Assembly: GCA_028820845.1 (NCBI GenBank)
Contig: JAPPII010000022.1
Coordinates: 87,663-151,662 of the forward strand
Direction: 5' to 3'
Length of the DNA stretch: 64,000 nt
DNA from: Candidatus Poribacteria bacterium
Lineage (GTDB): Bacteria > Poribacteria > WGA-4E > WGA-3G
Below the pieces are notes generated by a model. That model was not told the origin of the DNA, did not search any database, and saw only the letters and a program-made list of their open reading frames with translations. Positions 34,171-41,371 of this stretch are shown here, in pieces (the stretch's first letter is position 1; each line of letters starts with the position of its first letter). The position numbers were made by a program, and so were the translations under genes.

Positions 34171-35906
34171 TGTCTTTAATACGATTGGAACACATCACTA
34201 AATTGTACGATCCAGACCTAATTCTGGACGATATATCGGTCTCAATTGAGCATGGAGATCGACTTGGGTTAATTGGTCGTAACGGAACTGGAAAAACAAC
34301 GTTAATTAAAATTATCAATGGTATGCTTGCCAATTTTAAAGGTAAAGTTGTTGCTGCGAAGGGATTGCGTATCGGATACCTTAGTCAAGAACCCGAACTC
34401 GCCCGTGATTGTACCTTAAGGCAGGAGATGCTCAAAGTCTTTGAGAAACGGCGCGCCCTTGAAGATAAGATGCTCCTGTTGGCAGAAGAGATGGAGGCGC
34501 AGGAATCTCCAACCCTCCTTGCACAGTACGCCCAAATTCAGGAACAGCATGAGCGACTTGGCGGTTATGATTACGAGCATCAGATTAACCGTATTCTTGG
34601 TGGCTTAGGTTTCAGCGAACTCGATTTCAACCTTCCAATCGGTGTCCTGAGTGGAGGTCAGAAAAGTCGGGCAACCCTTGCCAAGCTCCTCCTTGAGCAG
34701 CCAGACCTCCTCCTTTTTGATGAACCGACGAATCACCTTGACATCAACGGTATTGAATGGCTCGAAAATTATCTCAATAACGAATACGCCGGTGCAGTCC
34801 TCGTTGTTTCTCACGATCGCTATTTTTTGGACAAGGTTGTCCGAAAAATTTGGGAACTCGAAGAACATAAGATAAAAATTTATCGTGGGAACTATTCCAA
34901 ATACATTGAAACCAAAAGAGTTGAACAATTAGTCGGTGAGCGCGCCTTCAAAAAACAGCAAGCATTTATCGCACACGAAGAAGATTTTATTCACCGGAAC
35001 ATCGCAGGACAACGTACACGAGAGGCACAAGGCAGACGAAAAAAACTTGCACGGTTAGAGAGGGTCGAGAAACCGAAACGCGAGGCACCCACCTTCAAAC
35101 TGACTTTTACACCTGAAGCGCGCGGTGGAAACGATATTCTCCGATGCCAAAACGTTAGCAAAGCCTTTGGCGATAAAGTCATCTTTACGAACTTGAATTT
35201 TGAGGTGTACCGCCGTGACATTGTCGGAATTATCGGGGCAAACGGCACCGGAAAGACGACACTATTCCGCATGGTTTTAGGCGAGGAACTGCCTACACAG
35301 GGCGAAATGTGGGTCGGACCCACGCTCAAATTTGGACACTATGCCCAAGAATTGGAAGGACTCAACCCAAATAATGAAATCATTGACGAAATCTGGGAGT
35401 TGTGTCCGCAGCAGACCCAAGGAGAAATCCGCAGCTTCCTCGGCAAATTCTTGTTTTCTGGCGATGATGTCTTCAAACGGATTGGGAACCTCAGCGGCGG
35501 CGAGCAGAGCCGTGTATTACTCGCGAAATTACTATTAGAGAACGCGAACGTTTTACTTCTTGATGAACCGACGAACCATCTTGATATTCCAGCACGTGAG
35601 GCTCTCGAGGCAGCACTGGCAGAATATCCCGCAACGCTTTTCATTATTTCTCACGATCGATATCTCTTGAGTAACCTTGCAACCAAGCTACTGATTTTTG
35701 ACGGGAACCCCGGCGGAACCGCTAATCTCTTTGAAGGCAATTATGCTGAGTACGCGACACAGCAGCAACAGGCACTCCAAGAAGATCAGCCATTACCTGA
35801 AGAAGTTCAAGAATCAAAACCCGCACAGCCTTCTCAACCGAGACGTAAGTCGAAGTCCAAGCGCAAGCGGAAGATAAAGGCACAACGTCTGGTCGGAAGT
35901 AACTAA
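34170..35906 (+). CDS. ABC-F family ATPase (ribosome-associated type)
   Basis: The 578-residue product has two ABC ATPase domains in one chain and no membrane segment, the ABC-F layout. Walker A motifs are GRNGTGKTTL and GANGTGKTTL, the signatures LSGGQKSR and LSGGEQSR, and the Walker B plus switch regions LLLFDEPTNHLD and LLLDEPTNHLD. The linker between the domains (about 240-315) is basic, as in proteins that bind the ribosomal E site. The C-terminal tail is Lys/Arg-rich. It probably regulates or rescues translation (EttA/Uup/YdiF group). A transporter role is not expected. Confidence 0.95.
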   Translation: MSLIRLEHITKLYDPDLILDDISVSIEHGDRLGLIGRNGTGKTTLIKIINGMLANFKGKVVAAKGLRIGYLSQEPELARDCTLRQEMLKVFEKRRALEDKMLLLAEEMEAQESPTLLAQYAQIQEQHERLGGYDYEHQINRILGGLGFSELDFNLPIGVLSGGQKSRATLAKLLLEQPDLLLFDEPTNHLDINGIEWLENYLNNEYAGAVLVVSHDRYFLDKVVRKIWELEEHKIKIYRGNYSKYIETKRVEQLVGERAFKKQQAFIAHEEDFIHRNIAGQRTREAQGRRKKLARLERVEKPKREAPTFKLTFTPEARGGNDILRCQNVSKAFGDKVIFTNLNFEVYRRDIVGIIGANGTGKTTLFRMVLGEELPTQGEMWVGPTLKFGHYAQELEGLNPNNEIIDEIWELCPQQTQGEIRSFLGKFLFSGDDVFKRIGNLSGGEQSRVLLAKLLLENANVLLLDEPTNHLDIPAREALEAALAEYPATLFIISHDRYLLSNLATKLLIFDGNPGGTANLFEGNYAEYATQQQQALQEDQPLPEEVQESKPAQPSQPRRKSKSKRKRKIKAQRLVGSN

Positions 35907-36009
35907 ATTATTGGACACTTTTCGCGCCCCGGACCCAGTTGACTTCAACGGAAACCACCATGAAACGTAGTGGAATGGTGACCAGATTTAATAGTTTAAA
36001 AGATTTAAT

Positions 36010-36038
36010 TTGACATTCCAGGAAAATTAATGTATAAT
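36010..36038 (+). promoter_or_regulatory. Perfect consensus promoter for the MarR gene
   Basis: TTGACA (36010-36015), a 17-base spacer and TATAAT (36033-36038). Confidence 0.8.
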
Positions 36039-36059
36039 TATTATATCCTATACGACATA

Positions 36060-36087
36060 AATAATATCCGATATGAGAGATATTATT
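36060..36087. promoter_or_regulatory. Inverted repeat, possible MarR autoregulatory operator
   Basis: AATAATATC (36060-36068) and GATATTATT (36079-36087) form a perfect nine-base inverted repeat about 15-40 bases past the expected transcription start. Binding of a MarR dimer here would block its own transcription; this is inferred from position. Confidence 0.45.
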
Positions 36088-36168
36088 TTTATCGTATGTT
36101 TTGACTTATACATTATTTTACCAATATCAACTTTCAACAGCAAGTTTGACTTGCGAGTGCCGCCAGAA

Positions 36169-37047
36169 ATGTCTAAAGATCAGGAATTCCATAGTGATAT
36201 TGACCTTATAATGCGTGTGATGCGTCATGCGCAGGCTGCTGTCAAATCCAGATTTATTCAGGATATCGTTCCGAATCGTCTGACGATCGTCCAGTTTAAT
36301 GCCCTACAACATCTGCATTGGTATGGGCACGAGGCTGGGATGTCAGTCAGTGAGTTAGGTGAGCATTTAGGGCTTGCCCATAACACAACGTCTGGCTTGG
36401 TGAGTCGTCTCGAACGACACGGCTGGGTCGTCCGTCGGAGGTGCGACCAAGATCGGAGACGCTCTCGGATTAAACTCACACCGAAGTCTGAGGAGCTCTT
36501 CCGTGAGTCCGTAAAACACGCGACAAACTTTTGGCAGCGCACATTTGGGCAGCTCTCCACGCAGGAGCAGGAAAACTTGATTGACGGCTTAAAACGGTTG
36601 AAACAGGTAATGGCGAAGCCAGTCTGGCCAAGTTATGCACAACTGCACCCACGTGATGCCGATCATCTGAAGGAACGGTTTGAAGCCGATTTGGACGAAC
36701 TCGCACAGGCAAAGCTCAAACTTGTCGGAATGCGGTTGATTCTCGCACGGATTGCCGAGAAACGAGATGAACATGAACTCGCGGCGTACCTGAATCAGGC
36801 TGCTTCCGAAGAAATACGCCATACGAATCAACTATTGGTCCTCCTCGGTCACGGTGAAAATTTCAAGACCCTCCTCTCGACACTCGTCCATGAAGACAGA
36901 GTCGTCTATGAGGAACTCTTAGCCTTGCTTGAAACTGCACCCTACACCGAGGATGATGAAGAATTAACGCTTTTACAACAGATGGTTCAAGATAACCAAA
37001 GATATAGACGTTGGTTTCGCAGTGTCCACAAACAAACGAATCAGTGA
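36169..37047 (+). CDS. MarR-family regulator with C-terminal ferritin-like helical domain
   Basis: The product is 292 residues from ATG 36169. The longer frame from ATG 36073 adds 32 residues that overlap the inverted repeat and look non-native. Residues about 10-145 are a MarR winged helix (VSELGEHLGLAHNTTSGLVSRLERHGWVVRRRCDQDRRRSRIKLT). Residues 175-285 form a helical bundle containing EEIRHTNQLLVLLG, similar to the E-x-x-H helix of ferritin-like/rubrerythrin domains. The first-helix Glu and some other ligands are not evident. A DNA-binding sensor with a possible metal or redox domain is suggested. A terminator follows. Confidence 0.8.
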   Translation: MSKDQEFHSDIDLIMRVMRHAQAAVKSRFIQDIVPNRLTIVQFNALQHLHWYGHEAGMSVSELGEHLGLAHNTTSGLVSRLERHGWVVRRRCDQDRRRSRIKLTPKSEELFRESVKHATNFWQRTFGQLSTQEQENLIDGLKRLKQVMAKPVWPSYAQLHPRDADHLKERFEADLDELAQAKLKLVGMRLILARIAEKRDEHELAAYLNQAASEEIRHTNQLLVLLGHGENFKTLLSTLVHEDRVVYEELLALLETAPYTEDDEELTLLQQMVQDNQRYRRWFRSVHKQTNQ

Positions 37048-37096
37048 CTTCTATTTTGTCAACAGCCATCAACGTTTCTGGTTTTGTCAAGCACCC

Positions 37097-37119
37097 GTCT
37101 TGAAAAAACGAGACTTTTT
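37097..37119 (+). terminator. Rho-independent terminator after marR
   Basis: GTCTTG, loop AAAAAA, CGAGAC (one G-U pair), then TTTTT. The stem is short but the U-tract is immediate. Confidence 0.6.
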
Positions 37120-37147
37120 CCCGGCTGATGACGCTTAAGAGGAGAAT

Positions 37148-37762
37148 ATGCAGTCCCAAAGCTCTGAGAAAGTTCCACTAGACTGTTACGATGATACTGA
37201 GTTAATTGAGCAATTTCAAAACGGCGATAACGCTGCGTTTGACGCGCTCTTTACCCGCTACCAAAAACGCACCTATCGACTCGTACAACGTTTCGTCTCT
37301 AACCCTGAAGATGCCTCAGATTTGACGCAGGATGCCTTCATTCGGGCATATCAGGGATTGGGAGATTTCAAGAGTCAGTGCCAGTTTTACAGTTGGCTTT
37401 ACCGCATTACGGTCAATCTCTGTATTGACTTCTTGCGGAAGAAATCAAGATCGGAAGTGCTCCTGTACGACTCCGATGAATCTGGCGAGTTGCCGATGGC
37501 AAATATCGCCGATCCGCGCTCAGAGTCCCCAGCAAAAGCGGTTGAGAATAAAGAGTTGAGAGCGCACATCCGAAAAGCCGTCCGACGACTCCCACCAAAG
37601 CAACGCCAAATCTTCATTTTGCGACACTGGAACGGGTTGTCGCTTAAAGATATAGCTGCTACTGTTGGTAGATCCGATGGAACGGTTAAGGCGCATCTGC
37701 TTCATGCACATCGTAACCTCCGCAAACATCTCCGTCCCTATCTACGGGAGACAGACTTCTAA
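37148..37762 (+). CDS. ECF-type RNA polymerase sigma factor (sigma-70 family, RpoE-like)
   Basis: The 204-residue product has only regions 2 and 4, as in ECF sigma factors. Region 2 spans about 17-95 (FDALFTRYQKRTYRLVQRFV, EDASDLTQDAFIRAYQGL, FYSWLYRITVNLCIDFLRKK). Region 4 spans about 135-195 (RRLPPKQRQIFILRHWNGLSL, with helix-turn-helix DIAATVGRSDGTVKAHL). A GAGGAG ribosome site precedes the start. No anti-sigma gene adjoins, since ftsY converges from the other side, so control may come from the divided neighbourhood or from elsewhere. Its own recognition promoter is not identified. Confidence 0.93.
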   Translation: MQSQSSEKVPLDCYDDTELIEQFQNGDNAAFDALFTRYQKRTYRLVQRFVSNPEDASDLTQDAFIRAYQGLGDFKSQCQFYSWLYRITVNLCIDFLRKKSRSEVLLYDSDESGELPMANIADPRSESPAKAVENKELRAHIRKAVRRLPPKQRQIFILRHWNGLSLKDIAATVGRSDGTVKAHLLHAHRNLRKHLRPYLRETDF

Positions 37763-37769
37763 TTGGGTA

Positions 37770-37791
37770 GGTGCGGTTTTCCAACCGCACC
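37770..37791. repeat. Palindrome between sigma factor and ftsY
   Basis: GGTGCGGTT, loop TTCC, AACCGCACC. It sits between two convergent genes and could act as a bidirectional transcript end, though no U-run follows. Confidence 0.6.
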
Positions 37792-37809
37792 AAAACTCGG
37801 CGGAACGGT

Positions 37810-38802
37810 TTACGCGCTCTCAACCTCGCTGGTAAAGAGTGCCTCAATGAAATCTGTCCCCGCAAAGTCTCGTAAGTCGTCAATCTTCTCACCTATCCCG
37901 ATGAGTTTGACGGGTGCCCCAATTTCGGCGTTCACCCCAATAACTATCCCACCTTTTGCGGTGCCATCCAGTTTTGTAACCGCTACACCTGTAATTGGCA
38001 CAGCGTCGTTGAAAATCTTCGCTTGCATTAACGCGTTTTGACCGACTGTTCCATCGACGACAAGTAACACTTCATGCGGTGCGCCTGCGTGGGCTTTCGC
38101 CATAACACGACCAATTTTCGAGAGTTCATCCATAAGCGGTTTTTTGGTATGCAATCTGCCAGCGGTGTCGACGATTAACACATCAGCATTCCGATGTTTT
38201 GCTGCGTGAATCGCGTCGAACACAACTGAGGCGGGTTCGGCACTATCTCCGCCACGAATGAGTTCCGCACCGGCACGTTCACACCAAATCGCGAGTTGAT
38301 CTTCCGCTGCCGCCCGAAATGTATCGCCCGCAGCGACAACCACACGGTGTCCATCCGTAATAAACCGGCTCGCGAGTTTTCCGATCGTTGTTGTCTTGCC
38401 TGCACCATTTACACCAAGCACTAAAATTGTATACGGCTTTTCGGCTTCTATTTCCAGCGGTACATCCTCACCAAGCAGCTTCAAAATTTCTGATTTCAGC
38501 ACCGATTCTAACGCTGAAGAATCGCTTAACCCTTCTGCTTCCACCCGTTCTCTGACGTTATCCATTAGGGTCAGAGTGGTATCAACACCTACATCCGACT
38601 GGATTAAAATCTCCTCAATCTCTTCCATCAAATCTTCGTCAATTCTTCTTCCAACGCGGAGGAGTCCTGACAACTGAGACAAGAGTTGGTTTCGTGTTTT
38701 CGTCAACCCAGATTTGAGTCGATTAAACCAATTTTCCTGTTCGTCTCCGGCATCAGATTCAACTTCGTCTTTATCACGACCTTTAAATAGATTTCTTAGC
38801 AT
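37810..38802 (-). CDS. ftsY: Signal recognition particle receptor FtsY
   Basis: The 330-residue product is the SRP receptor GTPase that docks ribosome-SRP complexes at the membrane. A short acidic start (about 40 residues) is followed by the N-domain helices and the G-domain: G1 GVNGAGKTTTIGKL, the insertion-box AAGDTFRAAAEDQL, G3 DTAGRLHTKKPLM, G4 TKLDGTAKGG. The acidic A-domain is much shorter than in E. coli. AAGGAG in the leader places the start at 38802 (MLRNLF) rather than at 38826. The gene is monocistronic here. Confidence 0.96.
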   Translation of the reverse strand: MLRNLFKGRDKDEVESDAGDEQENWFNRLKSGLTKTRNQLLSQLSGLLRVGRRIDEDLMEEIEEILIQSDVGVDTTLTLMDNVRERVEAEGLSDSSALESVLKSEILKLLGEDVPLEIEAEKPYTILVLGVNGAGKTTTIGKLASRFITDGHRVVVAAGDTFRAAAEDQLAIWCERAGAELIRGGDSAEPASVVFDAIHAAKHRNADVLIVDTAGRLHTKKPLMDELSKIGRVMAKAHAGAPHEVLLVVDGTVGQNALMQAKIFNDAVPITGVAVTKLDGTAKGGIVIGVNAEIGAPVKLIGIGEKIDDLRDFAGTDFIEALFTSEVESA

Positions 38803-38828
38803 TATCTCTCCTTTTTTACTACTCATCA

Positions 38829-38932
38829 GACTTCAGCAGTTAGCCAGAGAACACTGCGGATATTCAAACAATGACAACTGCGACACGATCTACTGACAGC
38901 CGACTGCTGATAGCCAATTGCTATTCTTATGA
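38829..38932. repeat. Heptad-repeat composite upstream of ftsY
   Basis: A short array CAGCAGT, TAGCCAG near 38834-38847, a core of about 40 bases, then ACTGACA, GCCGACT, GCTGATA, GCCAATT, GCTATT (about 38892-38926). Confidence 0.55.
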
Positions 38933-39000
38933 TACAGTAACAGGGGGTGGAAAGGCAAACAAAAAACAGTATGTTTCACGAAAAAAGTCGTTATTTCAGT

Positions 39001-39074
39001 TGATAGTGATTTGCTACTGATAGTGATTTGCTACAACCCCTCTCTTAACTTATAACTTATAATTTATAACCACT
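39001..39074. repeat. 17-base tandem duplication and heptad array
   Basis: TGATAGTGATTTGCTAC occurs twice without a gap (39001-39034). Four heptads follow at 39047-39074 (AACTTAT, AACTTAT, AATTTAT, AACCACT). The remainder of the space to 39217 shows nothing else apart from an A/T-rich stretch. Confidence 0.7.
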
Positions 39075-39217
39075 TTACAAATTTCCTTGCAATACTTGCC
39101 ATTTTGTCGTAAATTAAAGGATATTGTAAACACACATTCCTAAGCGCACGTTTATTTAGGTATTTAGAAATTCTACAGAATCCATTGGTTTTATACCTAT
39201 AAATTGAGGAATTAATC

Positions 39218-39799
39218 ATGAAAATCCAAACACGACACCAATTGCTACTTAATCTCGCAGTGATGGCCACACTGTGTCTATTCTTTACCGCCTGCACCAG
39301 TGAAAAGGCTTTGGAGGAGCTTGTTCAAACATCGGAAGAGGAGACGACAGCGATAGATCCCGCTGAACCTACAGATGAAGAACTGGCTGCTCCGCTGCCG
39401 GGGCTCCCTGAAGATGTGGCGGGTTACACACAGTGGTTAAAACTAAATGCCGAACCTATACCACCTGTTCCTCGTGGCGACCCGCACAACGGCGATAAAA
39501 ATGTTTATGTCAACAAAACACGAGAAACGATTGCGCCCAATGGCGAACAGCAGTTTCCGTATCCTGATGGGAGTATTGTTGTAAAAGAGGCATATCGTCC
39601 CGGTAAGGATTATGTCGGACTCATCGCAATTATGCGAAAAAAAGCGGGTGTGAATCCTGATCATAACGATTGGGAGTTCATCGAGTATACGCGGAACGCA
39701 CCGGATGCCGAATTCGGGGTCATAGCTAAAGATGGCGTCTGTTGGGGATGCCACGCCCGAGTCGAAGATATTGATTATGTTTTTACAGAACTTGAATAA
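39218..39799 (+). CDS. Cytochrome P460-family lipoprotein
   Basis: The 193-residue product begins with a lipoprotein signal ending F-F-T-A-C near residue 26. The body fits the cytochrome P460 fold: a beta-rich middle (YPDGSIVVKEAYRPGKD, GLIAIMRKKAGVNPDHNDWEF) and the heme-binding motif C-W-G-C-H near residue 177, followed by ARVEDIDYVF. Family members oxidise hydroxylamine or act as periplasmic c-type cytochromes; the catalytic Lys crosslink cannot be judged here. A GAGGA site precedes the ATG. The next gene, a cytochrome-porin, starts 17 bases on, so both likely work together in the envelope. Confidence 0.88.
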   Translation: MKIQTRHQLLLNLAVMATLCLFFTACTSEKALEELVQTSEEETTAIDPAEPTDEELAAPLPGLPEDVAGYTQWLKLNAEPIPPVPRGDPHNGDKNVYVNKTRETIAPNGEQQFPYPDGSIVVKEAYRPGKDYVGLIAIMRKKAGVNPDHNDWEFIEYTRNAPDAEFGVIAKDGVCWGCHARVEDIDYVFTELE

Positions 39800-39816
39800 A
39801 GAATAAGGAGGTCCTT

Positions 39817-41058
39817 TTGAATCCACATTACAGTGAGGTCGTGAAGTATGCCAACGACGCTCTGTTATTAACAAATCCCTTAGGTATGAAAGCGGATACA
39901 GTCAAGAAGTCATTTCTACTGCTCGCTCTTGTAGTTGGTGTTACAATGTGCCTCTTTTTACCCAAGGCAGCAGAAGCACGTCCTGAATTTGCCACTGAGC
40001 TTGGCAAAGAGTGTAGTTTCTGCCACATTGACCCGGCTGGCGGTGGTCCCCGAAATCGCGTTGGCGAAATCTTTGAGGAGAACTATTTTGAGTTCCCTGA
40101 AGATTTTGATATGGAAGCCGTAACCGAAGAAGCAAAAGAGATTGTCAAGCAGCTCACGACTTCGCTTGATTTGCAAACTGCATTTATCAAAACAACACAT
40201 GTCGACGAGGGAGAGAACGCGATTGCTGGCTGCAATTCGTGCCACTCTTCGATTGATAGATTTCTTCTTATGCAAGCAGAGGTCACCTTCAACGCACAAG
40301 CCTCTGAACACGTCCGACTCACGCTTTCCAATAACGCGGGGACGACAATGAATGCATTTGCAACAGTAGATGCTATTCCAAAACATCTCTATGTCAAAGT
40401 CGGACAGTTCCGACTTCCGTTTGCTATCAAACAGAAGGACCACAACATCCTCGTTCGACAGGGCTATGGACTCGGTTCTAACAAACGGGATGTCGGGGTT
40501 GAACTTGGTGGCACCGCAGGAAGACTTTTTTACAATGCCGCCTTCTTTAACGCCGACAATGCCACGGCAACAGGCGGACTTGGTACAGTCGGTGCCCAAC
40601 TCGGACCGATTCGAGCGGGTGTCTCTGGTATATTTGAAAAGCCGGGCGAAGACTGGGAACGGCTCATCGGGGCGTTTCTTACCGCCTCCTTTGCTGGATT
40701 GAGCCTTGAAGGCGAATTCAATTTTGGAAACAGTGGCGAAGTTGCCTCTTTCGCACCCGATGCCGTTGATTCAAAAGGATACTATGTCGGCGCAAGGTAC
40801 CGACTCCTCCCGCAACTCACGCTCTCCGGTCGATACGGCCTCTTTGATCCGGATAGAACGGTTAAGGGAGACGCGAGCCAACGAGTGACACTCACCGCCC
40901 AATACAACTTTATAGAAAACGGGGCAATCTCTCTATTTTACTGGGCGAATCTTGCGAACCCAGACCGCAGTCCTGATGATACCATCTCTGATAAAGGCAC
41001 GTTAAGACAACTCCAAGGCACCGATCAGATTATTTTGATGTCACACTTCTGGTTCTAA
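39817..41058 (+). CDS. Diheme cytochrome fused to an outer-membrane beta-barrel
   Basis: The start is TTG, supported by AAGGAGG five bases upstream; an internal ATG at 39886 would give the signal peptide alone and is the alternative. Residues 24-54 form the signal sequence. Two heme sites, CSFCH (66-70) and CNSCH (139-143), lie in the first 145 residues. The remaining 265 residues alternate short amphipathic strands (KHLYVKVGQFRLPFAIK, GRLFYNAAFFN, YYVGARYRLLPQLTLSGRYG) and end in Phe, as outer-membrane porins do. The order cytochrome then barrel recalls the Cyc2-type iron-oxidising cytochrome-porins, which have one heme. It probably moves electrons across the outer membrane. It pairs with the P460 lipoprotein. 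Confidence 0.8.
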   Translation: MNPHYSEVVKYANDALLLTNPLGMKADTVKKSFLLLALVVGVTMCLFLPKAAEARPEFATELGKECSFCHIDPAGGGPRNRVGEIFEENYFEFPEDFDMEAVTEEAKEIVKQLTTSLDLQTAFIKTTHVDEGENAIAGCNSCHSSIDRFLLMQAEVTFNAQASEHVRLTLSNNAGTTMNAFATVDAIPKHLYVKVGQFRLPFAIKQKDHNILVRQGYGLGSNKRDVGVELGGTAGRLFYNAAFFNADNATATGGLGTVGAQLGPIRAGVSGIFEKPGEDWERLIGAFLTASFAGLSLEGEFNFGNSGEVASFAPDAVDSKGYYVGARYRLLPQLTLSGRYGLFDPDRTVKGDASQRVTLTAQYNFIENGAISLFYWANLANPDRSPDDTISDKGTLRQLQGTDQIILMSHFWF

Positions 41059-41132
41059 CCGTTGTCTGGATCTGTCCCTGTTTGTAATAGACAGGATTTG
41101 TGAGTTAATGGTTTTACCTTCATATAATTTTG

Positions 41133-41160
41133 TAAGGACGGATTGCAGTATCCGTCCTTA
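41133..41160 (+). terminator. Stem-loop downstream of cytochrome-porin
   Basis: An 11-pair stem TAAGGACGGAT/ATCCGTCCTTA with loop TGCAGT. There is no U-tract, so it may be a repeat or transcript-stabilising hairpin rather than an intrinsic terminator. Nothing else is seen in 41161-41287. Confidence 0.5.
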
Positions 41161-41287
41161 TGTGTTCATATTTACACATAACGCCACTCAAAGACACCTT
41201 GTTTATCTTTGGCACATTCTGGCGAGATTTGGAAACCCATCTGGACTTGACTTCCCTACTTTAAGCACTAAAAAAAATAAAACTCGG

Positions 41288-41305
41288 TTGGCATAAAAAT
41301 TGCTA
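41288..41305 (+). promoter_or_regulatory. Possible sigma-54 promoter for the alpha-2-macroglobulin/pbpC unit
   Basis: TTGGCATAAAAATTGCTA has the conserved GG and GC dinucleotides exactly ten bases apart, as in -24/-12 promoters. Transcription would start near 41315, about 57 bases before the gene. Confidence 0.45.
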
Positions 41306-41371
41306 CTGTAGAAATTGCGAAATTAAAAAATATCAAAAAATAATCTGTCGCTTTTCCGAGAGGGTATTTTC

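Noticed and set aside
41133..41160. Intrinsic terminator with certainty
   Set aside because: The hairpin is perfect but lacks a U-tract; it is listed with reduced confidence only.
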